Assembly (NCBI GenBank): GCA_023450615.1 | Contig: JAEXGT010000078.1 | Coordinates: 1 to 64,000, forward strand | Length of the DNA stretch: 64,000 bases | Direction of reading: 5' to 3' | Source of the DNA: Pseudomonadota bacterium | Lineage (GTDB): Bacteria > Pseudomonadota > Alphaproteobacteria > Rhizobiales > Beijerinckiaceae | Translations under genes and position numbers: made by a program | Part shown: positions 28,816 through 36,338 of the stretch, one piece after another | Layout of the letters: every line of letters starts with the position of its first letter | Position numbering within the stretch: the first letter of the stretch is position 1 | The notes under the pieces: generated by a model | The model's input: the letters and a program-made list of their open reading frames with translations, nothing else | Told to the model about the DNA's origin: nothing | Databases searched by the model: none

Positions 28816-29598
28816 ATGCGGCTGCGCTCCACTCACATCGTTCTCATGCTTGCGCTCTGCTCAAGCGTGGCCCTGGCTCAGACACCGCCTGCCGCAGACG
28901 TGCCGCCGGCTCCTGCCGCTCCGGCACCCGCAGAGCCCGCCCCAGCGGCCCCGGCCCCTCAGGCTGCGCCTGCCCCGGCCGAAAGCGCTCCCGCTCCCTC
29001 GGCTCCTGCCCCGGCTGCTCCCGCCCCTGCCGCCGAGGCGCCTGCTCCGGCCCCCACAGCACCTGCTCCGGCCACGCCCGCTCCCACCGAGCAGACGGCG
29101 CGCACGACGCTCTTTCCCAATCCGAGCGACCCGACCGGCGTGGAAGAGGGCGTTCTGGCCGCAAAGCCCACGGTGGTGCTCTCCGGCACCAGCGCCTGGG
29201 ACGAGGCCTTCAACAACCTGAAGAATGCTGTCGCGAAGCTCGACGGAGAGCTCAAGAAAGCGGGCATCGCGCCCGCGGGCCGTCCGCTCAGCATCTTCGT
29301 GGATACGGACGATAACGGCTTCAAATACGAGGTCATGATCCCGATCGCCCAGGTGCCCGAGGGCAAGACCGAGCTGACTCCCGAGATCAAGTTCGGCAAG
29401 ACGCCGGAGGGCAAGGCCTTCCGCTTCGTGCACAAGGATGCCTATGACGAGATCGACGGCACCTACGAGACGATCACGGCCTATCTCGACATCAAGGAGA
29501 TCGTCGCCAAGGACGCCTTCATCGAGGAATATGTGAGCGAGTTCACGGATTCGCAGGACACCAATTTCGAGGTGAACATCTACGTTCAACCGAAATGA
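28816..29598 (+). CDS. Secreted Pro/Ala-rich protein with possible GyrI-like ligand domain
   Basis: 260 residues. A signal peptide ends near VALAQTPP. Residues about 23-95 are almost only Ala and Pro, a periplasmic spacer. The globular part (about 115-260) shows WDEAFNNLKNAVAKLDGELKKAG, then FVDTDDNGFKYEVMIPI, and a final FEVNIYVQPK. This layout resembles the effector-binding (GyrI-like/SRPBCC) domain of AraC-type activators, here exported. Function is unknown. Its stop overlaps the start of a truncated HAD gene by four bases (ATGA). Confidence 0.8.
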   Translation: MRLRSTHIVLMLALCSSVALAQTPPAADVPPAPAAPAPAEPAPAAPAPQAAPAPAESAPAPSAPAPAAPAPAAEAPAPAPTAPAPATPAPTEQTARTTLFPNPSDPTGVEEGVLAAKPTVVLSGTSAWDEAFNNLKNAVAKLDGELKKAGIAPAGRPLSIFVDTDDNGFKYEVMIPIAQVPEGKTELTPEIKFGKTPEGKAFRFVHKDAYDEIDGTYETITAYLDIKEIVAKDAFIEEYVSEFTDSQDTNFEVNIYVQPK

Positions 29599-29669
29599 GG
29601 ATTGCGCTCTTCGACCTCGACGGGACGCTGACCGACCCGAAGACGGGCATCAGCCGGGCGAGCTCATAG
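29595..29669 (+). pseudogene. Truncated HAD phosphatase gene, 24 codons
   Basis: The ATG overlaps the preceding stop, and the frame reads ALFDLDGTLTDPKTGISRA, the N-terminal motif I of HAD phosphatases of the phosphoglycolate phosphatase type. It then hits TAG at 29667. The rest of the gene, about 200 codons, is missing; the break coincides with the 3' end of the reverse metallo-hydrolase gene at 29664. A gene truncated by rearrangement, with its coupled start kept, is the simplest reading. Confidence 0.75.
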
Positions 29670-30743
29670 ACCCGGTTCTGAGCCTGATGCAGCCCACGCT
29701 TCGCCCGGCCTCAGGGGTCTGAACCGCTCCGGCGCAATCTCCGCCGCCTTCAATGCCGCCGCCAGCTCGATGGGCGGCTCGTCGACGCCCTCGTTCGTCA
29801 GGCGGAACGTGCCCCAATGGTGGCCGAGCGCCTGCTGCGGCTCGATGATGGAAAACACCTTCACGGCATCTTCCGGGTTCATGTGCTGCTGCTGCATGAA
29901 CCAGCGCGGCTCGTAGGCCCCGATGGGCAGATGCGCGAGGCGGATGCTGCCGAAGCGCTCGCGCACCGCATGGAAGATTTTTCCGTCGCCGAAGCCCGTA
30001 TCGCCGACATGGTAGATCGTGCCCTCGGGCGTCGTGAGCACGAAGGCGCACCACAGCGCCATGCGCCGGTCGTTGATGCCGCGCGCGGACCAGTGATAGG
30101 CGGGCTCCAGATGCACGGTGATGCCGTGCCCGATCTCGACCGATCCGCCCCAATCCCGCGTCTCGACAGGGATTTGAGGATGATCGGCATGGATCACCGC
30201 GTCATTCCCCAGCGGCGCGATGAAGCGTGGCTTATGCTGCTGCCAGAGACGGCTTAAAGTCTCGATGTCGAGATGGTCGTAATGATTGTGCGTGATCAGA
30301 ACCGCATGGATCGGCGGCAGATCCTCGAAACGGATGCCAGGCGGGTTGACCCGTTTGGGTCCTGAAAACGAGACCGGGCTCGCGCGCTCGGAAAAGACCG
30401 GATCGATGAGAATGTTGAGCCCCGCCACCTGGATCAGGAAGGAGGCGTGGCCGATGAGCGCCGTGCGCAGCCCCGCCACCTCAGCCGGCGGCTTGTCCTG
30501 AAAAGGGCTCGGGAAACTCTCCGGCCAGTCCTTGCGCCCGCCGCCGAGCTGCCAGCGCAGCAATTCGGCAAAGCCCTTGTCCTGCGCCTGGCCCGGCGAG
30601 AAGAACCGCACCCCGTCGAAATGGTCGCTCACCGGCCCCTGGTAATAACGGTTCGAGGCACGGGCGGCTTTCATCCAGCCGAAGACGCCCGTGGCGGCGA
30701 TGGCGGGAAGCCCTAAGGCTTTGAGGAGGGTGCGGCGGTTCAT
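29664..30743 (-). CDS. MBL-fold metallo-hydrolase (NAPE-PLD/UlaG-like), exported
   Basis: 359 residues. The N terminus NRRTLLKALGLPAIAATGVFG has a twin-arginine pair and a hydrophobic stretch, suggesting Tat export. The metallo-beta-lactamase zinc motif is LITHNHYDHLD (HxHxDH), with further ligands in LEPAYHWSARG, IYHVGDTGF and LGHHWGTF. These match the NAPE-PLD-like subgroup, hydrolases of phosphodiester or similar bonds; the substrate is not known. Its end runs into the truncated HAD gene. Confidence 0.88.
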   Translation of the reverse strand: MNRRTLLKALGLPAIAATGVFGWMKAARASNRYYQGPVSDHFDGVRFFSPGQAQDKGFAELLRWQLGGGRKDWPESFPSPFQDKPPAEVAGLRTALIGHASFLIQVAGLNILIDPVFSERASPVSFSGPKRVNPPGIRFEDLPPIHAVLITHNHYDHLDIETLSRLWQQHKPRFIAPLGNDAVIHADHPQIPVETRDWGGSVEIGHGITVHLEPAYHWSARGINDRRMALWCAFVLTTPEGTIYHVGDTGFGDGKIFHAVRERFGSIRLAHLPIGAYEPRWFMQQQHMNPEDAVKVFSIIEPQQALGHHWGTFRLTNEGVDEPPIELAAALKAAEIAPERFRPLRPGEAWAASGSEPGL

Positions 30744-31000
30744 GGACGATCAGGATTCCTGAGGAGCCATAAGCGTGGGGATTCAGGAGCAGATCAGCAA
30801 GTGCTCACGTTAAATAGCTAATAAAGGAGAGACGCATCCTATTTTCCAGCGCCGGTAATTCCCTGAGACTTCCCATCATGGGACTTTAAACCAGTCAAAA
30901 GCCATGCTATAAATAATTGCTGGCAAATATGACCTTATGCTTCAAGCAGAAGCTTGCGTCATCAATAACCAGCTTAACCCGAAAGCTTCGGAGTAAGCAT

Positions 31001-31357
31001 ATGTCATTGTCTTTTAGTATCAGCCGCTCGGCTGTGCCCGAATTCGACCCTGCTAAAATCGCACGAACCTTATCTAAGGCCTTCAATGCAGATTGGTCAG
31101 GGAAAGCGCGCGGTCGATTTATTCTGTCACACAAGCAGTTATGCCGCTTAGCCAATCGCAAGCGCCTTCACCAGACTCGAGTAGAGGAAATTCTTGAAGA
31201 ATGTGAAGGGGTAGGGCTGTATCTAGTTAATCTTGACGGTGACTGGCTTGTGCTCTCTGTAAAATGGGTTGAACGTTCGCGGAGGGCGAGTAATCAACTC
31301 CTGAGTATCTCAAGTTCTGTAAGTGAAGAAGATCAAGACGATCTTGACGAAGACTAA
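31001..31357 (+). CDS. Orphan hypothetical protein in an AT-rich patch
   Basis: 118 residues from the ATG at 31001 with GGAG seven bases upstream; longer in-frame starts exist back to 30917. The DNA is visibly richer in A and T than its neighbours and uses codons rare in them. The protein is basic in the middle (ILSHKQLCRLANRKRLHQTRVEEILEEC), which could be a helix-turn-helix or winged-helix surface, followed by a beta hairpin (GVGLYLVNLDGDWLVLSVKW) and a very acidic tail. I do not recognise the family. A strong terminator follows. Recent acquisition is inferred from composition. Confidence 0.65.
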   Translation: MSLSFSISRSAVPEFDPAKIARTLSKAFNADWSGKARGRFILSHKQLCRLANRKRLHQTRVEEILEECEGVGLYLVNLDGDWLVLSVKWVERSRRASNQLLSISSSVSEEDQDDLDED

Positions 31358-31365
31358 GCTCTAGG

Positions 31366-31391
31366 AAGGGGCGCTATTGAGCGCCCCTTTT
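31366..31391 (+). terminator. Terminator after the orphan gene at 31001
   Basis: A 10-base perfect stem AAGGGGCGCT / AGCGCCCCTT with loop ATTG and a TTTT run, nine bases after the stop. Confidence 0.88.
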
Positions 31392-31576
31392 CTTGTAGAT
31401 CAGTTAGATGTGGTCATTTCCTTGACTCTGCGCCCCTCTTCCTCTATCGCCTGACCGCAAATCTGTAGAGCGAGCCCTTATGAGCCGCCGACCAGCCCGA
31501 GAGGCTGGAGGTCAACGTCCGACAGCGCGATGCGCCCTCGGGCGCGCTTTCATTTGGTCTTTCTCTCCACGCACGA

Positions 31577-31678
31577 CCCTCATCCTGAGGAGCCGCGTCA
31601 GCGGCGTCTCGAAGGAGGGTCAAGAAGGCGCTGGAGACGCCCCGTCCTTCGGACCTGACGGTCCTTCTCAGGACGAGG
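31577..31678. repeat. Palindromic repeat, family A, copy 2 (diverged right arm)
   Basis: The left arm CCTCATCCTGAGGAG and inner CTCGAAGGAGG match copies 1, 3 and 4, while the right arm has changed (CCTTCTCAGGACGAGG). It fills most of the 347-base gap from 31358 to 31704; the rest of that gap holds a terminator and no recognisable gene. An open frame runs through it into the next gene but is not coding by sense. Confidence 0.85.
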
Positions 31679-31704
31679 CTGCAAGAGCGCCAAGGGATGA
31701 AGGA

Positions 31705-31920
31705 ATGTCGAAAGACGCATTGCGCATCGAGGACGCGGTCAACGAGACCTGCCCGTGGTCGGGAAAGCCGATCGCGGCGGATTCGCTCACCCTCTATCGC
31801 GGCGAAGTGGTCGGCTTCTGCAATCCCGGTTGCCGCGACAAGTTCGAAACGGCGATCAACCAGTTTGAAAAGGCCATCGCGGATCGCGATGTACCACTCA
31901 TTGCAAAAGGAATTGAGTGA
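31705..31920 (+). CDS. Small metal-binding protein (YHS/TRASH-like zinc-knuckle)
   Basis: 71 residues from the ATG at 31705. Three cysteines sit in NETCPWSGKPIAADSL and GFCNPGCRDKF, the spacing and aromatic context of a YHS or TRASH-type treble-clef metal site. The body ends in a short amphipathic helix. The stop TGA at 31918 overlaps a GTG that is in frame with ffh at 31917, so translation may pass directly into ffh. Function unknown; a metal chaperone or sensor role is only inference. Confidence 0.72.
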   Translation: MSKDALRIEDAVNETCPWSGKPIAADSLTLYRGEVVGFCNPGCRDKFETAINQFEKAIADRDVPLIAKGIE

Positions 31921-31922
31921 AC

Positions 31923-33476
31923 ATGTTCGAAGGCCTTTCCGATAAACTTTCCAACATCCTGAACTCGCTGACGCGCCGCGGCGCGTTGACGGAAGAGGAT
32001 GTGAACGCCGCGCTCCGCGAAGTCCGCCGCGCGCTGCTCGAAGCCGACGTGGCGCTCGAGGTCGTGCGCTCCTTCACGGACAAGGTACGCGCCCGCGCGG
32101 TCGGCGCGGAGGTCGTCAAGTCGGTCTCCCCCGGTCAGCAGGTGGTGAAGATCGTCCACGATCAGCTCGTGGAAATGCTGGGCTCGGACGCGGAGGTGAT
32201 CAGCCTCAACGCGGTTCCGCCCGTCGGCATCCTGATGGTCGGTCTGCAAGGCTCGGGTAAGACGACCACCACCGCCAAGATCGCCAAGCGCCTGACGGAT
32301 CGCGAGAACCGCAAGGTTCTCATGGCCTCGCTCGATACGCGCCGTCCGGCGGCGATGGAGCAGCTCGCGGTCCTCGGCAAGCAGGTGGGCGTGGATACGC
32401 TGCCCATCGTGGCGGGCCAGTCGGCGGTGCAGATCGCGCAGCGCGCCATGGAGGCCGCGCGTCTCGGCGGCTACGACGTGGTGATGCTCGACACGGCGGG
32501 CCGCGTGACCGTGGACGAGGCGCTGATGGTGGAAGCCGCCGACGTGCGCGCCGCCACCAACCCGCACGAGGTTCTGCTCGTCGCGGACGCGCTCACCGGC
32601 CAGGACGCGGTCAACACCGCGCGCGCCTTCGACCAGCGCCTCGGCGTTACCGGCATCGTGCTGACCCGTATGGACGGCGACGCGCGCGGCGGCGCCTCGC
32701 TGTCGATGCGCGCCGTCACCGGCAAGCCGATCAAGCTCATCGGCACGGGCGAAAAGGTCGATGCGCTGGAGGAATTCCATCCAAGCCGCGTCGCCAACCG
32801 CATCCTCGGCATGGGCGACATCGTCTCCCTCGTGGAGAAGGCGGCTGAAAATTTCGACGCCGAAAAAGCCCAGCGCATGGCCGACAAGATGCGCAAGGGC
32901 AAGTTCGATCTGGAGGATCTGCGCGATCAGCTCTCCCAGATGGAAAAGCTCGGCGGCATCGGCGGCCTGATGGGCATGCTGCCCGGCGTCGCCAAGATGA
33001 AGTCGCAGCTCGAGAACGCGAATATCGACGACAAGGTCATCAAGCGTCAGCGCGCCATCATCGACTCGATGACGCCCGCCGAGCGCCGCAACCCGGATAT
33101 CCTAAAAGCGTCGCGCAAGAAGCGCATCGCCGCCGGGTCCGGCACGAAGCCCGAGGACATCAACAAGCTGCTCAAGATGCACCGCCAGATGGCCGACGTC
33201 ATGAAGATGATGGGCGGCGGCAAGGGCAAGGGCATGGCGGGCCAGCTCGGCAAGATGTTCGGGCTTGGTGGTGGCGGCATGCCCCAGCCGACCCCTGAGC
33301 AGATCGAGGCGCTGCAGAAGCAGATGGGCGGCAAGCTCCCCGATTTCCCCGGCGGCGCAGGCGGTGCTCTGCCTCCGATGCCGAAGGGCCTCGGCGGCCC
33401 CGGCCTGCCGGGACTCGGGCCGAAGATGCCTGGACTTCCCGGTATCGGCGGCTTCCCGTTCGGGAAGAAGAAGTAA
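31923..33476 (+). CDS. ffh: Signal recognition particle protein Ffh
   Basis: 517 residues from the ATG at 31923; a GTG at 31917 is in frame. The NG GTPase has G1 GLQGSGKTTTTAKIAKRL, DTAGRVTVDEALM, TRMDGDARGG and GTGEKVDALEEFHP. The M domain (about 300-430) contains MGMLPGVAKMKSQL and the RNA-binding SRKKRIAAGSGTKPEDINKLL. The last 90 residues are rich in Met, Gly and Pro, a tail common in alphaproteobacterial Ffh. It binds signal sequences and 4.5S RNA and pairs with FtsY. It heads the ffh-chorismate mutase-rpsP-rimM-trmD-rplS group. Confidence 0.98.
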   Translation: MFEGLSDKLSNILNSLTRRGALTEEDVNAALREVRRALLEADVALEVVRSFTDKVRARAVGAEVVKSVSPGQQVVKIVHDQLVEMLGSDAEVISLNAVPPVGILMVGLQGSGKTTTTAKIAKRLTDRENRKVLMASLDTRRPAAMEQLAVLGKQVGVDTLPIVAGQSAVQIAQRAMEAARLGGYDVVMLDTAGRVTVDEALMVEAADVRAATNPHEVLLVADALTGQDAVNTARAFDQRLGVTGIVLTRMDGDARGGASLSMRAVTGKPIKLIGTGEKVDALEEFHPSRVANRILGMGDIVSLVEKAAENFDAEKAQRMADKMRKGKFDLEDLRDQLSQMEKLGGIGGLMGMLPGVAKMKSQLENANIDDKVIKRQRAIIDSMTPAERRNPDILKASRKKRIAAGSGTKPEDINKLLKMHRQMADVMKMMGGGKGKGMAGQLGKMFGLGGGGMPQPTPEQIEALQKQMGGKLPDFPGGAGGALPPMPKGLGGPGLPGLGPKMPGLPGIGGFPFGKKK

Positions 33477-33482
33477 GCGCAA

Positions 33483-33824
33483 ATGTCGGCTGTGACGCAT
33501 AGGCACGAGATGAGTGAAGCGAGCGCTGAATTGCAGCGCCTGCGCGACTCCATCGATAATCTCGATGCGATGCTCGTTCACACGCTGGCGGAGCGTTTCA
33601 AATGCACGCAGAAAGTAGGCGAACTCAAAGCGAAGCACAGCCTGCCGCCTGCCGATCCCATCCGCGAGGCGGCGCAGATCAAACGTCTGCGCTCCCTTGC
33701 AGAGACCGCGAAGCTCGATCCCGACTTCGCTGAAAAGTTCTTGGCCTTCATCGTTAGGCAAGTCATCCGCCATCACGAAGCTATCGGCGCGTCGGGTGGT
33801 ACTGTCGAGGGTGAAAGACCATGA
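33483..33824 (+). CDS. AroQ-type chorismate mutase
   Basis: 113 residues, starting six bases after ffh. The all-helical AroQ layout is visible: LQRLRDSIDNLDAMLVHTLA, then RFKCTQKVGELKAKHSLPP with the active-site Arg and Lys, and a C-terminal helix FLAFIVRQVIRHHEAI. It converts chorismate to prephenate for Phe and Tyr. A monofunctional mutase between ffh and rpsP is the normal arrangement in Hyphomicrobiales. Confidence 0.93.
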   Translation: MSAVTHRHEMSEASAELQRLRDSIDNLDAMLVHTLAERFKCTQKVGELKAKHSLPPADPIREAAQIKRLRSLAETAKLDPDFAEKFLAFIVRQVIRHHEAIGASGGTVEGERP

Positions 33825-33835
33825 GTTTGGTTTCC

Positions 33836-33938
33836 GTCATTCCGGGGCCGCGTCAGCGGAGCCCGGAATCCATAACCACTGCCGGTTATCGAACTGGCGC
33901 CGTCAGCGGTTATGGATCCCCGCCTTCGCGGGGATGAC
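33836..33938. repeat. Palindromic repeat, family B, between chorismate mutase and rpsP
   Basis: Outer arms GTCATTCCGGG and CGGGGATGAC, with inner arms CCATAACC and GGTTATGG. The element fills nearly the whole 155-base gap before rpsP. The type is a common intergenic repeat in this order. Confidence 0.8.
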
Positions 33939-33979
33939 ACGAAGAAAGTTTGATCACAGGACACTAAAAGGAGAAACCC

Positions 33980-34339
33980 ATGTCCCTGAAGATCCGTCTC
34001 ACCCGTGGTGGTGCGAAGAAGCGTCCCTACTACCGCATCGTCGTGGCCGATGCGCGCTCCCCGCGCGATGGCCGTTTCATCGAGAAGGTCGGCACCTACG
34101 ACCCGATGAAGCCGAAGGATGACGCCACCCGCGTGACCCTCGAAGTCGAGAAGGTGAAGGCTTGGCTCGCCAAGGGCGCCCAGCCGACCGACCGCGTTCT
34201 GCGCTTCCTCGATGCCGCCGGCCTCCTGAAGCGTCCGGCCCGCAGCAACCCGCAGAAGGCTGTGCCTGGCAAGAAGGCCCAGGAGCGCGCCGAGGCCAAG
34301 GCCGCTGCCGCTTCGGCCGGCGAAGGCGAGGCTGCTTAA
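33980..34339 (+). CDS. rpsP: 30S ribosomal protein S16
   Basis: 119 residues. It begins SLKIRLTRGGAKKRPYYRIV and continues SPRDGRFIEKVGTYDPM, the S16 signature. An Ala/Glu/Lys-rich tail of about 35 residues is typical of alphaproteobacteria. The ribosome-binding site AAAGGAG is strong. The protein assembles early in the small subunit. Confidence 0.98.
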   Translation: MSLKIRLTRGGAKKRPYYRIVVADARSPRDGRFIEKVGTYDPMKPKDDATRVTLEVEKVKAWLAKGAQPTDRVLRFLDAAGLLKRPARSNPQKAVPGKKAQERAEAKAAAASAGEGEAA

Positions 34340-34365
34340 GTCTCATGACAAGGGAGCGCAACCCA

Positions 34366-34500
34366 TCCTCCCCTCGAGGGGGAGGGTCGACGCTGCGTGA
34401 GCAGCGGCGGGGTGGGGTGGAAACACTCCGTTCTGCAAGGTCGCGCTCCCACCCCACCCCGGACCTTCGGTCCGACCCTCCCCCTCAAGGGGAGGGTAGG
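34366..34500. repeat. Large palindromic repeat, family C, in the rpsP-rimM gap
   Basis: Two mirrored halves: CCTCCCCTCGAGGGGGAGGG with CGGGGTGGGG on the left, and CCCCACCCCGG with CCCTCCCCCTCAAGGGGAGG on the right. It ends seven bases before the presumed rimM start and so occupies the place of its ribosome-binding site. The frame of rimM stays open across the whole element. Confidence 0.88.
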
Positions 34501-34506
34501 GGGCGG

Positions 34507-35061
34507 TTGAAAGACGACCTCGTCCTCGTGGGCGAGTTCGGCCGCTCGCATGGCCTGAAGGGCGAGGTGCGCCTCAAATCCCATACGGGCGAGCCCAATG
34601 CGATTGCCGGCTACAAGCCGCTCATTGCCACGAACGGCAAAACCTACACTCTCAAGAATGTCCGTCAGGCTCCCGGCGGCGCGCCCGATATCCTGATCGC
34701 AATCGTGGACGGCGTGACCACGCGCGAGGCCTCCGAGGCGTTGAACCGCGTGCAGCTTTATGTGGAGCGCGACAAGCTTCCGCCGCCCGACGAAGAAGAC
34801 GAATTCCTGCTTGCCGACCTGATCGGCCTCACCGTTCAGAATGGTGAAGGCGAGACCATCGGCACCATCGCCGCCGTGCCCAATTACGGCGGCGGCGATC
34901 TTCTCGAAATCGCGCCGGCCCAAAAGGGTCCGACCGCGCTTCTGCCGTTCACCAAGGCCTTTGTGCCGGTGGTCGATATCGCCGGAAAGCGCGTGGTGGC
35001 TGCGCTTCCGGACGATTTCTTCGAGATCGGCGAACCCGAACCCGGTGAGGACCGCGCGTGA
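34507..35061 (+). CDS. rimM: Ribosome maturation factor RimM
   Basis: 184 residues from a TTG at 34507 (LKDDLVLVGEFGRSHGLKG), the first start after the palindromic repeat. The N-terminal RimM domain contains GRSHGLKGEVRLKSHT, and the C-terminal PRC-barrel contains LADLIGLTVQNGEGETIGTI and LLPFTKAFVPVVDIAGKRV. It assists 30S 3'-domain maturation with S19. The ATG at 34345 is in frame and would add 54 Arg/Pro-rich residues encoded by the repeat; no good ribosome-binding site favours either. It overlaps trmD by four bases (GTGA). Confidence 0.92.
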   Translation: MKDDLVLVGEFGRSHGLKGEVRLKSHTGEPNAIAGYKPLIATNGKTYTLKNVRQAPGGAPDILIAIVDGVTTREASEALNRVQLYVERDKLPPPDEEDEFLLADLIGLTVQNGEGETIGTIAAVPNYGGGDLLEIAPAQKGPTALLPFTKAFVPVVDIAGKRVVAALPDDFFEIGEPEPGEDRA

Positions 35062-35738
35062 GCTTTTCCGCCACCATCCTCACGCTTTACCCCGAGATGT
35101 TTCCAGGTCCGCTCGGCATTTCGCTCGCGGGCGATGCGTTGTCGCGCGGCCTGTGGTCGTTGGAGGCGCGCAACATCCGCGATCACGGCTTGGGCCGTCA
35201 CCGCACCGTGGACGATACGCCCGCAGGCGGCGGACCCGGCATGGTGCTTCGCTGCGATGTGCTGGGCGCCGCCATCGATGCCGCCGCACCCGCCGACGAT
35301 CCGCGTCCGAAGCTTCTGATGAGCCCGCGTGGCAAGCCGCTGACGCAGGCTTATGCGCGAGAACTCGCCGCCGGTCCCGGCGTCATCATCGTCTGCGGGC
35401 GTTTCGAGGGCGTGGACGAGCGCGTCATCGAAGCGCGCGGTTTGCAGGAAGTGTCCATCGGCGATTACGTACTCTCCGGCGGCGAGATGGCGGCGATGAT
35501 CGTGCTCGATGCCTGCGTGCGCCTCATCCCCGGCGTCATGGGCAAGGAGGCGTCCGGCACCGAGGAGAGCTTCGAGACGAACCGTCTCGAATATCCGCAT
35601 TACACAAGGCCGAGAGAATGGGAGGGCCGCACCATCCCCGAAGTCTTGCTCAACGGCAACCACGCCCATATCGAACGCTGGCGTCGCGAGGAATCCGAAC
35701 GGATTACGCGGGAAAGACGGCCGGATTTGTTGAGATGA
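35058..35738 (+). CDS. trmD: tRNA (guanine-37-N1)-methyltransferase TrmD
   Basis: 226 residues from a GTG at 35058. SPOUT-fold knot motifs are GGGPGMVLRCDV, IIVCGRFEGVDERVIE and SIGDYVLSGGEMAAMIVLDA, with the C-terminal EYPHYTRPREWEGRTIPEVL. It methylates G37 in tRNAs reading CNN and GNN-type codons and prevents frameshifting. It overlaps rimM before it and the hypothetical gene after it by four bases each. Confidence 0.97.
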   Translation: MSFSATILTLYPEMFPGPLGISLAGDALSRGLWSLEARNIRDHGLGRHRTVDDTPAGGGPGMVLRCDVLGAAIDAAAPADDPRPKLLMSPRGKPLTQAYARELAAGPGVIIVCGRFEGVDERVIEARGLQEVSIGDYVLSGGEMAAMIVLDACVRLIPGVMGKEASGTEESFETNRLEYPHYTRPREWEGRTIPEVLLNGNHAHIERWRREESERITRERRPDLLR

Positions 35739-36205
35739 ATGCCAAGGACAGACTCCCGCTTATCAAGAAGGTCTTTGAAGGAAGGGCCGAGCTCGATTTG
35801 CCGCAAGTGCGCCTATGGCTTGGAGAAGAGATCAGGCAAGCCCCATCGGCCTGGGGAGTGCCCGTTCCTCTGAAAGCATTGGCTTTCCTACTCTACAAGA
35901 ATGGCGATGTTGAGGATTCGCCTCTCATCTGGCGCGCTAAGCTCAGTAACGTCGATTGCTTCGCGATCCTCGACATTGAGCTTGTTGCGGGAGCCGGGCC
36001 TGAGGAGACCATCGCCTATCTGGAGGGCCAGGACTTAGGATCGCTTCCTATCGCCGAGCATGACGGCAGAGAATGGACGATCCTGTCTTACCTGAAAGGC
36101 AGCCTCAAGAGCGGGGACTTCTACCGGCGCGAAGCCTGGTATCTGGAGAGCCTGGAAGAGGAGATCCGGGAATTACTCGAAGAGCTTGAGACCGGTCCCA
36201 AATAG
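35735..36205 (+). CDS. Hypothetical protein coupled to trmD
   Basis: 156 residues from the ATG at 35735, which overlaps the trmD stop (ATGA). Sequence features are a mixed alpha/beta body with MNAKDRLPLIKKVFEGRAEL, VPLKALAFLLYKNGDVED and IWRAKLSNVDCFAILDIELV, and an acidic C-terminal helix LESLEEEIRELLEELE. I do not recognise a family. The DNA is less GC-rich than trmD and rplS, and trmD-rplS are normally adjacent, so an insertion into the operon is inferred. Confidence 0.7.
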   Translation: MNAKDRLPLIKKVFEGRAELDLPQVRLWLGEEIRQAPSAWGVPVPLKALAFLLYKNGDVEDSPLIWRAKLSNVDCFAILDIELVAGAGPEETIAYLEGQDLGSLPIAEHDGREWTILSYLKGSLKSGDFYRREAWYLESLEEEIRELLEELETGPK

Positions 36206-36338
36206 GGAATTGCTCGGCAAAGCCCTCTTCCCAAGTCCCCCAAACTCCTGTATAGGCGCGGCCTTAACTTAAAACAGGACGCCGAAATCCAGCTGGCTTG
36301 GGGACACCTGAGACCATGCAACGGCAGGAGTAGAACTC

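Noticed and set aside
31480..31704. N-terminal extension of the small zinc-knuckle protein
   Set aside because: The extension runs through a dispersed palindromic repeat and has no ribosome-binding site or domain.
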